From DATBLQ01 sp036555325 (GTDB taxonomy: Bacteria; Pseudomonadota; Alphaproteobacteria; Rhizobiales; Aestuariivirgaceae): a stretch of DNA of 64,000 nucleotides. Below, piece after piece: positions 50,102-57,601 of the stretch. Under the pieces are notes generated by a model. That model was not told where the DNA came from, searched no databases, and saw only the letters and a program-made list of their open reading frames with translations. Each line of letters opens with the position of its first letter. Within the stretch, counting starts at the first letter, position 1. The stretch spans positions 1 through 64,000 of the forward strand of contig DATBLQ010000082.1 of assembly GCA_036555325.1 (NCBI GenBank), given 5' to 3'. A program made the translations under genes and the position numbers.

Positions 50102-51682
50102 ATGGCCGCTCAACCGCTTGAGAAGACTGCTGATCTATCGCCCTATCACGCCAAACAGCTCGTTGAAAAAGCGCGTTGGGCTGCGAGCGCATTCGCAAGT
50201 TATTCTCGGGCAGAGGTTCTGGCAATTGCCGAGGCGGCGGCCAAGGCGGCCGCGGCACAGTCGCGCAAATATGCCGATTGGGCGGTCGAAGAAACCGGCT
50301 TCGGTGTGCCTGATCACAAGGAGATCAAGAACCGGCTGTGTTCGATCGGTCTTTTCGAGCATTACAGGAATGACAACTATACCGACTACCGCATCGATGC
50401 CGCGCACAAGACTGTCGAGATCCCAAGACCGGCAGGTGTGATTTTCGCCCTGACACCATCCACTAATCCGGTTTGCACGCTCTTCTACAAGGCGCTGCTT
50501 GCCCTACTTACGCGTAACGCCATTGTGGTCAGTCCGCATCCCATGGCGAAAAAGTGCTGCACGGACGCAGCCAAACTCATTGCCCGCGCCGCGGAGGAGG
50601 CCGGGGCGCCGGACGGAGCGATACAGGTCATCGAGGAACCGTCGTTGCCCATCATCGATCAGATCATGAAGTCGGAGCGGATCGATGTAATCCTGGCGAC
50701 GGGTGGAACAGCCATGGTGCGTGCGGCCTATTCATCCGGCAACCCGGCGCTTGGAGTGGGTCCGGGCAACGTACCGGCGTATGTCGATGACACGGCAGAG
50801 ATCAGCGCCGCTGCGAAGCACATTGTCGACAGTAAAGCGTTCGATCATTCAATTCTCTGCACGAACGAATCGGCAGTCATCGCTCATGCCTCAATAAGCG
50901 AGCGGCTCTTGTTGGAACTACGCCGTCAAGGATGCCATCTCCTGTCAGCCGAGGAGCGAGATGTTCTTGGCGCTCACCTTTTCCCAATGGGAAAGTTCAA
51001 TATCCCTCTAATTGGCAAATCTGCGCAGCATATCGCGCAGAGCGCCGGCATTCGCGTGCCACGCAACACGCGTGTGCTGCTGGCGCCGCTGGAGCGCATC
51101 GGTGACGATTATCTGTTAAGCCGGGAGAAGTTGTGTCCGGTACTGGGGTATTACGAGGTCTCCGGCCGCGAAGCTGCACTCACTGCCGCGCGCGCCATGG
51201 TGCGACGCCAAGGTCAGGGTCATTCTGCGGCAATCCATGCTCAAGATTCAGGCATCATTCTTCGCTACGGGGCAGAACTCAACGTGTTGCGCATTGCCGT
51301 CAACGTCGGCGCGAGTACGGGTGCTGCAGGCTTCGATACCTTTCTCGCTCCCACGATGACGGTTGGCACTGGCTTCTTCGGCCGATCGGCGGTGAGTGAG
51401 AATGTGGGGCCTCAACACCTCGTACAGTGGGTGAAAATTGCCTACAACAAATCAGATGCCGTGAAGTTCGGCAATTTCGAAAACCTCGCATTGCCGCGTC
51501 CTGCGTCAAAGCCGCGTCCGCCGCAAGGGAAGATCGACTATTCCTTCAGCTGGGCGGGCGGTAAACCCTCTCTCTCAAAACCCGAAACAAAAACGCTCAC
51601 TGATGACGTAAGCGATCTGCGCAACGAGATCAGGCTTCTAATTCTGGAAGAGCTGCGCGCGATACAACAGGAACGGAGATAG
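50102..51682 (+). CDS. CoA-acylating aldehyde dehydrogenase of the microcompartment
   Basis: Oxidises an aldehyde to acyl-CoA with NAD+, EutE/PduP/AdhE type, 526 residues. Family marks are ETGFGVPDHKEIKN, GVIFALTPSTNPVCTLFYKA, IVVSPHPMAKKC, GVGPGNVPAYVD, and catalytic Cys253 in KAFDHSILCTNESAVI. Residues 500-526 form a separate amphipathic helix after a Pro/Lys-rich linker (DVSDLRNEIRLLILEELRAI), a typical encapsulation peptide, so the enzyme is probably packed inside the shell. The ATG at 50102 is chosen over a GTG at 50084. It is the first gene of the shell operon and is followed after 1 base by a shell gene. Confidence 0.94.
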   Translation: MAAQPLEKTADLSPYHAKQLVEKARWAASAFASYSRAEVLAIAEAAAKAAAAQSRKYADWAVEETGFGVPDHKEIKNRLCSIGLFEHYRNDNYTDYRIDAAHKTVEIPRPAGVIFALTPSTNPVCTLFYKALLALLTRNAIVVSPHPMAKKCCTDAAKLIARAAEEAGAPDGAIQVIEEPSLPIIDQIMKSERIDVILATGGTAMVRAAYSSGNPALGVGPGNVPAYVDDTAEISAAAKHIVDSKAFDHSILCTNESAVIAHASISERLLLELRRQGCHLLSAEERDVLGAHLFPMGKFNIPLIGKSAQHIAQSAGIRVPRNTRVLLAPLERIGDDYLLSREKLCPVLGYYEVSGREAALTAARAMVRRQGQGHSAAIHAQDSGIILRYGAELNVLRIAVNVGASTGAAGFDTFLAPTMTVGTGFFGRSAVSENVGPQHLVQWVKIAYNKSDAVKFGNFENLALPRPASKPRPPQGKIDYSFSWAGGKPSLSKPETKTLTDDVSDLRNEIRLLILEELRAIQQERR

Positions 51683-51683
51683 C

Positions 51684-52292
51684 ATGGCAACTCTTCGCTC
51701 CTATATTTTCGTGGATCAACTTCAGCCGAAGACGATGTGTTACCTCGGTACATTTGCGCGGGGATTTCTTCCGCGCAGGAACATGGCCGCAATTGTTATC
51801 GAAGTGGCTCCCGGGCTGGAAATCGAAAATCTCACCGATGTCGCCATCAAGGCGGTCGACGTGAAGCCGGGCATTCTGGTCGTCGAAAGGCAATATGGCT
51901 ATCTCGAATTTCACGCATACTCGACAGGCGCGGTCCGGGCTGCAGGCGAAGCCGTACTGGAGGTTCTTCAGGCAACCGCAGCAGACGCAATGAAGCCAGA
52001 AATTCTTGCTTCGCAAATTGTCAAGCGAGTCGATAACTATCATGCCTTTCTCATTAATCGGAACAAGTCGGGCTCAATGATCCTGCCGGGAGAATCGCTG
52101 TTCGTGCTGGAGATGCAACCCGCTGCTTACGCAATAATCGCTGCGAACGAGGCGGAAAAGGCATCCAATGTGAAGATTGTCGACTATCGGATGATGGGTG
52201 CAACGGGCCGGGTTTATCTCTCAGGGGAGGAAAGCGAGATCAGGGCAGGGGCGCGCGCGGCAGAAGACGCATTGATGGTGAGGCAGCATTGA
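51684..52292 (+). CDS. Microcompartment shell protein, CsoS1D-like double trimer (BMC-TD) 1
   Basis: Shell protein with two fused, circularly permuted BMC domains, 202 residues. It resembles CsoS1D/CcmP: RSYIFVDQLQPKTMCYLGTF, EVAPGLEIENLTDVAIKAVD, VERQYGYLEFHAY in domain 1 and HAFLINRNKSGSMILPGESL, EMQPAAYAIIAANEAEKA in domain 2. Such trimers stack and form a large gated pore, suited to substrates or cofactors. The stop overlaps the next start (TGATG). A second protein of this type is encoded at 53402, the same pair reported for the mycobacterial AAUM shell. Confidence 0.93.
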   Translation: MATLRSYIFVDQLQPKTMCYLGTFARGFLPRRNMAAIVIEVAPGLEIENLTDVAIKAVDVKPGILVVERQYGYLEFHAYSTGAVRAAGEAVLEVLQATAADAMKPEILASQIVKRVDNYHAFLINRNKSGSMILPGESLFVLEMQPAAYAIIAANEAEKASNVKIVDYRMMGATGRVYLSGEESEIRAGARAAEDALMVRQH

Positions 52293-52765
52293 TGGCGGCA
52301 AGAATCGACAGGGAAGAATTGCGGCAGCTCGTTCGTGACGTGCTGAGAACCGCCATTCCGGAAAGTGGCCCTCCTACAGACCAGCCAGGGAACCTTTTGG
52401 ACGCCATTCGCCAGGCGCTTCTACCCGGACATTCCGGAGTCGTAACAATTGACGGCGATCTTAACCAATTCGCTCAAGTGATCGTGCACGCTGCTGCGCA
52501 TGAAGACTTGAAAACGGCCATCATGTCAGGCCGCCTGTCCTTCAAAACGCGAGCACAAGCAACGCCCGCGCCTAAGAATTCCGAGAACCCGGTTGTGCGG
52601 GGTGGACATTTCCAGATTGAAAATGGCGTGCTGAACGAGCTGCGAATCGCGGAGATTGGGAAGAAATACACGAAGGTCGTGTTGGGCCCCGACGTGGTGG
52701 TAACGCCTCTCGCCCGAGATCGGGCGCGTGAACTCAAACTCGAACTGGTGAGATCCAAGCCATGA
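52292..52765 (+). CDS. Uncharacterised microcompartment accessory protein
   Basis: Protein of 157 residues, not recognised as a named family. Residues 3-20 (RIDREELRQLVRDVLRTA) look like an N-terminal encapsulation helix, close in pattern to those of PduD and PduP. A linker follows, then a central helical part (HEDLKTAIMSGRLSFKTRA), and a C-terminal domain with beta-strand GHFQIENGVLNELRIAEIGK and the motif VVVTPLARDRARELKLEL, a TPxAxDxA-type ending also seen in other microcompartment proteins such as the EutQ N-terminus. It is embedded between shell genes with 1- and 4-base overlaps, so it is likely a core organiser or a lumen protein. Confidence 0.85.
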   Translation: MAARIDREELRQLVRDVLRTAIPESGPPTDQPGNLLDAIRQALLPGHSGVVTIDGDLNQFAQVIVHAAAHEDLKTAIMSGRLSFKTRAQATPAPKNSENPVVRGGHFQIENGVLNELRIAEIGKKYTKVVLGPDVVVTPLARDRARELKLELVRSKP

Positions 52766-53034
52766 AAGTGGGACAGGTTATCGGAAAAGTATGGGCAACG
52801 AAGCGACTCGATGAGCTGCCCGGGGGAGCCTTGCTGGAAGTTGCAGTGGAAGAGGATGGGGCCGGGGAACGCATCATTGCCTACGATCCACTGGGGGCAG
52901 GGGATGGAGAACGCGTATTGGTGACGACCGGGTCTGTCGCCAGAGGATGGTTCAAGGACGGGAAAGCCGTCGTCGATGCCCTGATCATCGGCATCCTCGA
53001 TGAGCCGCGGAGCACCCGGAGAGCGAGATCTTGA
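52762..53034 (+). CDS. Microcompartment pentamer shell protein (BMC-P, EutN/CcmL)
   Basis: Vertex-capping pentamer protein of 90 residues. The EutN/CcmL fold is clear: MKVGQVIGKVWATKRLDELP, ALLEVAVEEDGAGERIIAYD, PLGAGDGERVLVTTGSVAR and VVDALIIGILDEP. The last nine residues (RSTRRARS) are basic and beyond the fold. It overlaps the accessory gene by 4 bases. Only one BMC-P gene is visible, against several in larger systems. Confidence 0.95.
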   Translation: MKVGQVIGKVWATKRLDELPGGALLEVAVEEDGAGERIIAYDPLGAGDGERVLVTTGSVARGWFKDGKAVVDALIIGILDEPRSTRRARS

Positions 53035-53051
53035 TTTTGAAGGAGGAGAAG

Positions 53052-53336
53052 ATGTCGAATGCAATCGGATTTGTCGAAACGAAAGGCTATGTAGCAGCCT
53101 TCGCTGCCGCAGACGCCATGGTGAAGGCTGCCAACGTCACCATCATTGGCCGTGAACAAGTTGGAGCGGGCCTGGTGTCGGTGCTGGTCCAAGGCGATGT
53201 CGGTGCCGTCAAGGCAGCAACAGAGGCCGGTTCGGAAGCTGCAAGCCAGGTTGGGCAGGTGATCTCGGTCCATGTCATTCCGCGTCCCCACCCCGATGTG
53301 GTGAAAAATTTCGGTACCGGAACGACCGTCAAGTAG
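53052..53336 (+). CDS. Microcompartment hexamer shell protein (BMC-H)
   Basis: Canonical single BMC-domain protein of 94 residues, the facet tile. Marks are AIGFVETKGYVAAFAAADAM, VKAANVTIIGREQVGAGLVS and VLVQGDVGAVKAATEAGSEA. The pore loop reads VGAG where many tiles have GSG. The C-terminal tail (PHPDVVKNFGTGTTVK) is short. AAGGAGGAG precedes the ATG at 53052; the start at 53031 is less likely. It is the only BMC-H gene in the window. Confidence 0.95.
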   Translation: MSNAIGFVETKGYVAAFAAADAMVKAANVTIIGREQVGAGLVSVLVQGDVGAVKAATEAGSEAASQVGQVISVHVIPRPHPDVVKNFGTGTTVK

Positions 53337-53401
53337 CGCTACCGCGAGGCGCCTCCTTGGGCCCGAGCCCGCGAGCCCAAGACTGAAAGGAAACCACGCC
53401 T

Positions 53402-54028
53402 GTGACCGAGCTTCGCGTCTATCTGATGATTGAGAACCTGCGGCGGCAATTTGCCGCCTATATGGCCTCCCCCACACGGGCACGCGGCTACATTCCCATC
53501 GAGGGAATGAACTCACTCATCATAGAAATTGCGCCCGCACTCGCAATCCATCGTGTCTTGGATCTGGCAATGAAATCGGTGCCGGAAGCAGAGCCCGGCA
53601 TGCTCTATGTGGAACGTCAATTCGGCATCCTTGAGCTTCATGACAATGATCTTGATCGCCTGAAACATGCAGGACGATCTGTCCTTGAAGGAATCGGCGC
53701 CGCGGCGAAAGACCAACTCAAGCCCAAGGTGCTCTATACGGATATCGTGGAAGAGGTAACCGATCAGCATGCAGTTATTCTCAACCGCAACCGGGAAGCA
53801 TCCATGATACTGCCGGGGGAATCATTGCTGCTCGTCGAGATGGTACCGGCGCTGTTTGCGGCGGTTGCTGCCAATGAAGCCGAAAAGGCGGCACCTGATG
53901 CCACGCTTGTCGACTGCCAGATGATTGGGGCGTCCGGGCGAATATTCATTTCAGGCAACAGTGTCAGCGTTGCGACTGCGCGCAGTCATATCCTCAATAC
54001 ACTGGCTGCCATTGAGGGAAGGGGCTAG
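53402..54028 (+). CDS. Microcompartment shell protein, CsoS1D-like double trimer (BMC-TD) 2
   Basis: Second tandem-BMC shell protein, 208 residues, paralogue of the one at 51684: RVYLMIENLRRQFAAYMASP, GYIPIEGMNSLIIEIAPALA, VERQFGILELHDNDLDRLKH, AVILNRNREASMILPGESLL and VAANEAEKAAPDATLVDCQM. The two differ enough to have separate roles, for example stacked pores of different selectivity. GTG start with AAAGGAAA upstream. It follows a 65-base gap and precedes the dehydrogenase gene by 22 bases. Confidence 0.92.
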   Translation: MTELRVYLMIENLRRQFAAYMASPTRARGYIPIEGMNSLIIEIAPALAIHRVLDLAMKSVPEAEPGMLYVERQFGILELHDNDLDRLKHAGRSVLEGIGAAAKDQLKPKVLYTDIVEEVTDQHAVILNRNREASMILPGESLLLVEMVPALFAAVAANEAEKAAPDATLVDCQMIGASGRIFISGNSVSVATARSHILNTLAAIEGRG

Positions 54029-54050
54029 GCTCCTCTCGATGGAGGTGGCC

Positions 54051-55004
54051 ATGCAAATTGGAATCGTAGGCCTTGGACGAATGGGGAGCAACATCGCCAA
54101 ACGGCTCATGCGCAAGGGCCATGAGTGCGTCGTTCAGGACATCGATGCGGCGAAGCTCGGCGAATTCGAGCGAGAAGGTGCAAAGAGCGCTTTAAACCTC
54201 GCTGGATTGGCAGACCTATTGCGGCCACCCCGACTTGTATGGGTCATGCTGCCCGCTGGAGAGATTACCGACAAGGCGATCGGCGAACTGGGCACGCTGC
54301 TCATGGCCGACGACACCATCATTGACGGGGGGAACACTTTCTACAAAGACGATATTCGACGGGCGAAGGCCCTGGCACAGCGGGGCATACACTATCTCGA
54401 CGTCGGAACGAGCGGTGGGATTTGGGGGCTTGAGCGAGGGTTCTGCCTGATGGCGGGGGGCGAAGAGACGATTTTCAACAGAGCAGAGCCTGTGTTGAAA
54501 GCCCTAGCGCCGGGGGAAGGTCCTAGCGGCTCGCGCGCCGCCCAGGGTTATATCTACTGCGGACCTACAGGTTCGGGACATTTTGTGAAAATGATCCACA
54601 ACGGCATCGAGTATGGCTTGATGCAAGCCTATGCGGAAGGATTCGATATCCTTCACAAAGCCTCCTCAGAGGACTTACCCCAGCAGTATCGGTATCGCTT
54701 GAACCTTGCCGACATCGCCGAGGTTTGGCGCCATGGAAGCGTCATCAACTCGTGGCTGCTCGACCTCATTGCCTTGGCGCTTCACGATGATAGCGAGCTC
54801 GAAGCGTTTTCGGGCTATGTGGAAGATTCAGGCGAAGGCCGCTGGAGCCTCGTGGCGGCTATCGAAGAGGCGGTTCCGGCCGCCGTGCTCTCTGCTGCTC
54901 TTTATGCCAGATTCCGCTCGCGAGAGACGAATACCTATGCCGACAGACTGCTGTCCGCGATGCGGAATAGATTTGGCGGGCATCTCGAGGCGAAGCGACA
55001 GTAA
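54051..55004 (+). CDS. 6-phosphogluconate dehydrogenase-like enzyme (short, GntZ/GndA type)
   Basis: NAD(P)-dependent beta-hydroxyacid dehydrogenase of the decarboxylating 6PGDH group, 317 residues, short form. Marks are IGIVGLGRMGSNIAKRLMRK, LPAGEITDKAIGEL, IIDGGNTFYKDDIRRAKALA, GTSGGIWGLERGFCLMAGG and GSGHFVKMIHNGIEYGLMQA. GGAGG lies 4 bases before the ATG at 54051; an in-frame ATG at 54039 is less likely. Its presence at the end of a shell operon is not part of the AAUM plan as I know it. A related hydroxyacid substrate is possible. It converges on the kinase gene. Confidence 0.9.
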   Translation: MQIGIVGLGRMGSNIAKRLMRKGHECVVQDIDAAKLGEFEREGAKSALNLAGLADLLRPPRLVWVMLPAGEITDKAIGELGTLLMADDTIIDGGNTFYKDDIRRAKALAQRGIHYLDVGTSGGIWGLERGFCLMAGGEETIFNRAEPVLKALAPGEGPSGSRAAQGYIYCGPTGSGHFVKMIHNGIEYGLMQAYAEGFDILHKASSEDLPQQYRYRLNLADIAEVWRHGSVINSWLLDLIALALHDDSELEAFSGYVEDSGEGRWSLVAAIEEAVPAAVLSAALYARFRSRETNTYADRLLSAMRNRFGGHLEAKRQ

Positions 55005-55040
55005 CTTAGCGGCTGCTGAATGCCCCGGCCGTCCAACCAC

Positions 55041-55071
55041 TAACACGTGTTACGCGAGCATAGTTAGCTCG
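55041..55071. other. Palindrome and hairpin in the gap between convergent genes
   Basis: TAACACGTGTTA (55041-55052) is a perfect 12-base palindrome, followed by the small stem CGAGC (55055-55059) and GCTCG (55067-55071). There is no T-run. They may end transcription from both sides of the 70-base gap or bind a regulator. Confidence 0.35.
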
Positions 55072-55074
55072 AGG

Positions 55075-56088
55075 CTATCCGAACTTGCTCAGATACTCCT
55101 CGCAAAGCCCCACCGTTCCTTCTGTATACGGAATGCCCATGGACTTCGCCAGCTCGGTCTCATGATGCGAGCCGATCCAGGCCACGAGCAGGATTCGTCG
55201 TAACATAATGAAGGTGGGGATCTCCTCTTCATCGTCCTTGGGAAGGCTCGACACTCTCCTGTAACCGTTGAGCCACGATCCGATGAGATGCGGCACTTTC
55301 GGATCGTGCTCGTAAAATGACACCGGCGTTGCGGCATCATACATGTACCAGCCGAAACCGGAATCGTCGAAGTCAATCACCTTCACGTCCTTCCCGTCTA
55401 CCAGGAGGTTGGCAAGGCGCAAATCGCAGTGGATCAGGCCAAAACGTTTTTCGCCCTTGCCATAGCGCCTAAGCCGTTGACCAATCAGATCAACGGTGCG
55501 GCCAAAAAGTGCAATTTTTTGCGGGTCGAGGCCCATGCCGTCCTGCCAGCGCCCCCAATGAGGCTTGCTGCCGATGCTCGTTTCGAAGTTCCAGACGAGT
55601 CGCTCGAAGCTCGCGGGTCTCTTCCATTGGCGCGAATGAATATGCATGCGCGCCGTAACCTCTCCCAGCACCTCGAAGGGACCTGCGAGATCGGCATCGC
55701 CGATCCCCGGCTCGGATCCCATTTCCCATTCGAACAAAACAACATTGCGCGGGCGGGGCATCATCGGGTGGAAGACGGTCTGAATCAGCTCGCCGTCCTT
55801 CCCTCTTACCGGGATGGGAGTTTTGACCACCTTGCTCTGGCGCAGGTCGATGAGCCAGGCAAGTTCAGATGCGATAGCATTGCGCGAGTGATACCCCTCG
55901 CGATGCACGCGCAAGGCCCACTTGCGCTGAGAGGCTTCGTCCTCGATCTTGTAAGTTGCATTCTCGGAAAGATTTATCAGCGAGACCAGAACATCGGCCG
56001 GTAGGTGAAAGCTGTCCGTGGCCGTGGTCGCGAGTTCATGCAAACACTGGAGCTGCTGGGCATGGGAGAATTTGTCGAATTCGCTCAT
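55075..56088 (-). CDS. APH-family kinase, probable amino-alcohol kinase
   Basis: Aminoglycoside phosphotransferase/choline-kinase-like enzyme of 337 residues. Catalytic loop LIHCDLRLANLLVDG with His220, Asp222 and Asn227, and metal site VIDFDDSG with Asp239. In the mycobacterial AAUM locus the homologous gene encodes (S)-1-amino-2-propanol kinase, and I infer phosphorylation of an amino alcohol here. It lies 14 bases after the class III PLP enzyme on the same strand, as expected for a kinase/phospholyase pair. It lacks an obvious encapsulation peptide. Confidence 0.88.
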   Translation of the reverse strand: MSEFDKFSHAQQLQCLHELATTATDSFHLPADVLVSLINLSENATYKIEDEASQRKWALRVHREGYHSRNAIASELAWLIDLRQSKVVKTPIPVRGKDGELIQTVFHPMMPRPRNVVLFEWEMGSEPGIGDADLAGPFEVLGEVTARMHIHSRQWKRPASFERLVWNFETSIGSKPHWGRWQDGMGLDPQKIALFGRTVDLIGQRLRRYGKGEKRFGLIHCDLRLANLLVDGKDVKVIDFDDSGFGWYMYDAATPVSFYEHDPKVPHLIGSWLNGYRRVSSLPKDDEEEIPTFIMLRRILLVAWIGSHHETELAKSMGIPYTEGTVGLCEEYLSKFG

Positions 56089-56102
56089 GCCGCCGCAACC
56101 TC

Positions 56103-57416
56103 TTACGCAGCTTCCTCAGTCTGCTTGGCAGCCTTGCGACCGGTGGACATATAGGTGCGAGCATGCGAACCGGAGATTTCGCTTCTGGCCTGGCCTACGG
56201 CAGTATCGAGGCGATTGAGTATCTCATCGCATAGTTCGCGATCGGCGAGAATTCCCGGCTTGAACTGAAGCGCGCGTGGATCAAGCGCCGAATAAATCGC
56301 CCATACTCCGTTACGGTAGAGCCAGCGCATCACAAATTTCGCGCCCTCGGGATGATCGAACTCGAGCCCCATGATGGTGCCGCGCTGGCGGATGCCGACA
56401 AAAAAGTCGGGGTAGTTTTGTTGAATCTGACTGAGCCCCGAGCGCAAGTAGTGCGAAATATAGTGTACTTGTGCACGCGTTTCCGGTCTCGAGCAGATCT
56501 CCAGGACCTTCTCGGCCGCGATGCAGCCGAGTTCGGCCCCGCCAAATGTCGACATATGTCCCCAGCCATCCTCCTTGAGCCAGGCGGCAGATCTCTCGTT
56601 GGCAATCACCGCCGATATCGGATAGATGCCACCCGATAAGCCCTTGCCGCACACGATCATATCCGGAACGACACCGTAGGTTTCGATACACCACATCTCG
56701 CCTGAGCGCATCAGCCCTGTCTGAACTTCATCGGCGATGAACAGCGTGCCCGTTTTTTCGCACGTCTCCTTGATGGCCTTGAGATAGCCTTCCGGGGGCA
56801 TCGGAAAGCCATAAGTGGCCGGAATCGATTCAATGATCACGCAAGCAGCATCGGCTTTCTTTATCTCGCGCTGCATTGCCTCGAGATCCCGAAACGGAAC
56901 CTTGGTCACTTCGTCGGGCGTTGCTTCCGAAAGAAACAGTTTCGAAAATCGGTCGTCGCCAACCTTTACCGCCAGCCCGGTATGGCCGTGGTAACAGCGC
57001 TCAAGACAAATAATGCGCCGCCGCTTAGTGGCATGTCGGGCAGACTTCAATGCGATGTCAATCGCCTCGCCGCCGCCCGAGCCGTACATCGTATACTGGA
57101 GGCCTTCGGGGGTGAGTTTGGCAAACTTCTCCGCCAGACGCGTGCGCATGAGGGCGGGAAAATGATGGTTGCCCATGTCGAAGTGATCCATCCCCTCGCG
57201 CACCGCTGCGATGATTTCGGGATTGCGATGACCCAGGCTGTAGGTGCCGCCATTGATATGGACGTCGATGAATCGGCGGCCATCCATGTCATAGAGGTAG
57301 TACCCCTCGCGACGATCGATGACCAGGTCGATGCCTGTCCGCTGCCATTCAAGCGTCTTGCCGGGGTTCCAATATTGAACTGTTCGCGAGATGAAATCAT
57401 CTTTCGCTTCGCTCAT
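56103..57416 (-). CDS. Class III PLP enzyme, probable amino-alcohol-phosphate phospholyase
   Basis: Class III aminotransferase-fold enzyme of 437 residues. The PLP site is shown by GSGGGEAIDIALKSARHAT (112-130), Asp229 in LFIADEVQTGLMRSG and the Schiff-base Lys258 in CGKGLSGGIYPISAV. Annotated homologues are aminotransferases, but the pairing with an APH kinase matches ethanolamine-phosphate and 1-aminopropanol-phosphate phospholyases, which release an aldehyde, ammonia and phosphate. That reading is inferred from context. It is divergent from tctC with a 185-base gap. Confidence 0.9.
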   Translation of the reverse strand: MSEAKDDFISRTVQYWNPGKTLEWQRTGIDLVIDRREGYYLYDMDGRRFIDVHINGGTYSLGHRNPEIIAAVREGMDHFDMGNHHFPALMRTRLAEKFAKLTPEGLQYTMYGSGGGEAIDIALKSARHATKRRRIICLERCYHGHTGLAVKVGDDRFSKLFLSEATPDEVTKVPFRDLEAMQREIKKADAACVIIESIPATYGFPMPPEGYLKAIKETCEKTGTLFIADEVQTGLMRSGEMWCIETYGVVPDMIVCGKGLSGGIYPISAVIANERSAAWLKEDGWGHMSTFGGAELGCIAAEKVLEICSRPETRAQVHYISHYLRSGLSQIQQNYPDFFVGIRQRGTIMGLEFDHPEGAKFVMRWLYRNGVWAIYSALDPRALQFKPGILADRELCDEILNRLDTAVGQARSEISGSHARTYMSTGRKAAKQTEEAA

Positions 57417-57498
57417 CGCAACCCTCCGATAGCCACGGAAACCCGAGCAAGATTAACTCTTCGAGGAACTTCGAGACTTGACCGGAGTTGGGGGCAAA

Positions 57499-57527
57499 TT
57501 GACAGTTTACCCTGCTGAAGATCAATT
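57499..57527 (+). promoter_or_regulatory. Candidate promoter for tctCBA
   Basis: TTGACA (57499-57504), a 17-base spacer and TCAATT (57522-57527) resemble a housekeeping promoter about 75 bases before tctC. A direct repeat CTTCGAG-GAA-CTTCGAG (57459-57475) lies just upstream. Confidence 0.35.
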
Positions 57528-57601
57528 ACCGTGGTGCAACTCCTTAAGGGGCAGGTTATGGTTGGTGAAAATCCAGGTTATTCGGCCAGCGGAGGATGAT
57601 C

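Noticed and set aside
51684..54028. Carboxysome
   Set aside because: The tandem shell proteins resemble CsoS1D, but there is no RuBisCO, carbonic anhydrase or CsoS2/CcmM gene; the enzymes are those of an aldehyde metabolosome.
39632..54028. Classical Pdu propanediol-utilisation locus
   Set aside because: No PduGH, PduL, PduO, PduW or PduQ-like genes are present, and the dehydratase is separated from the shell operon by an ABC system.
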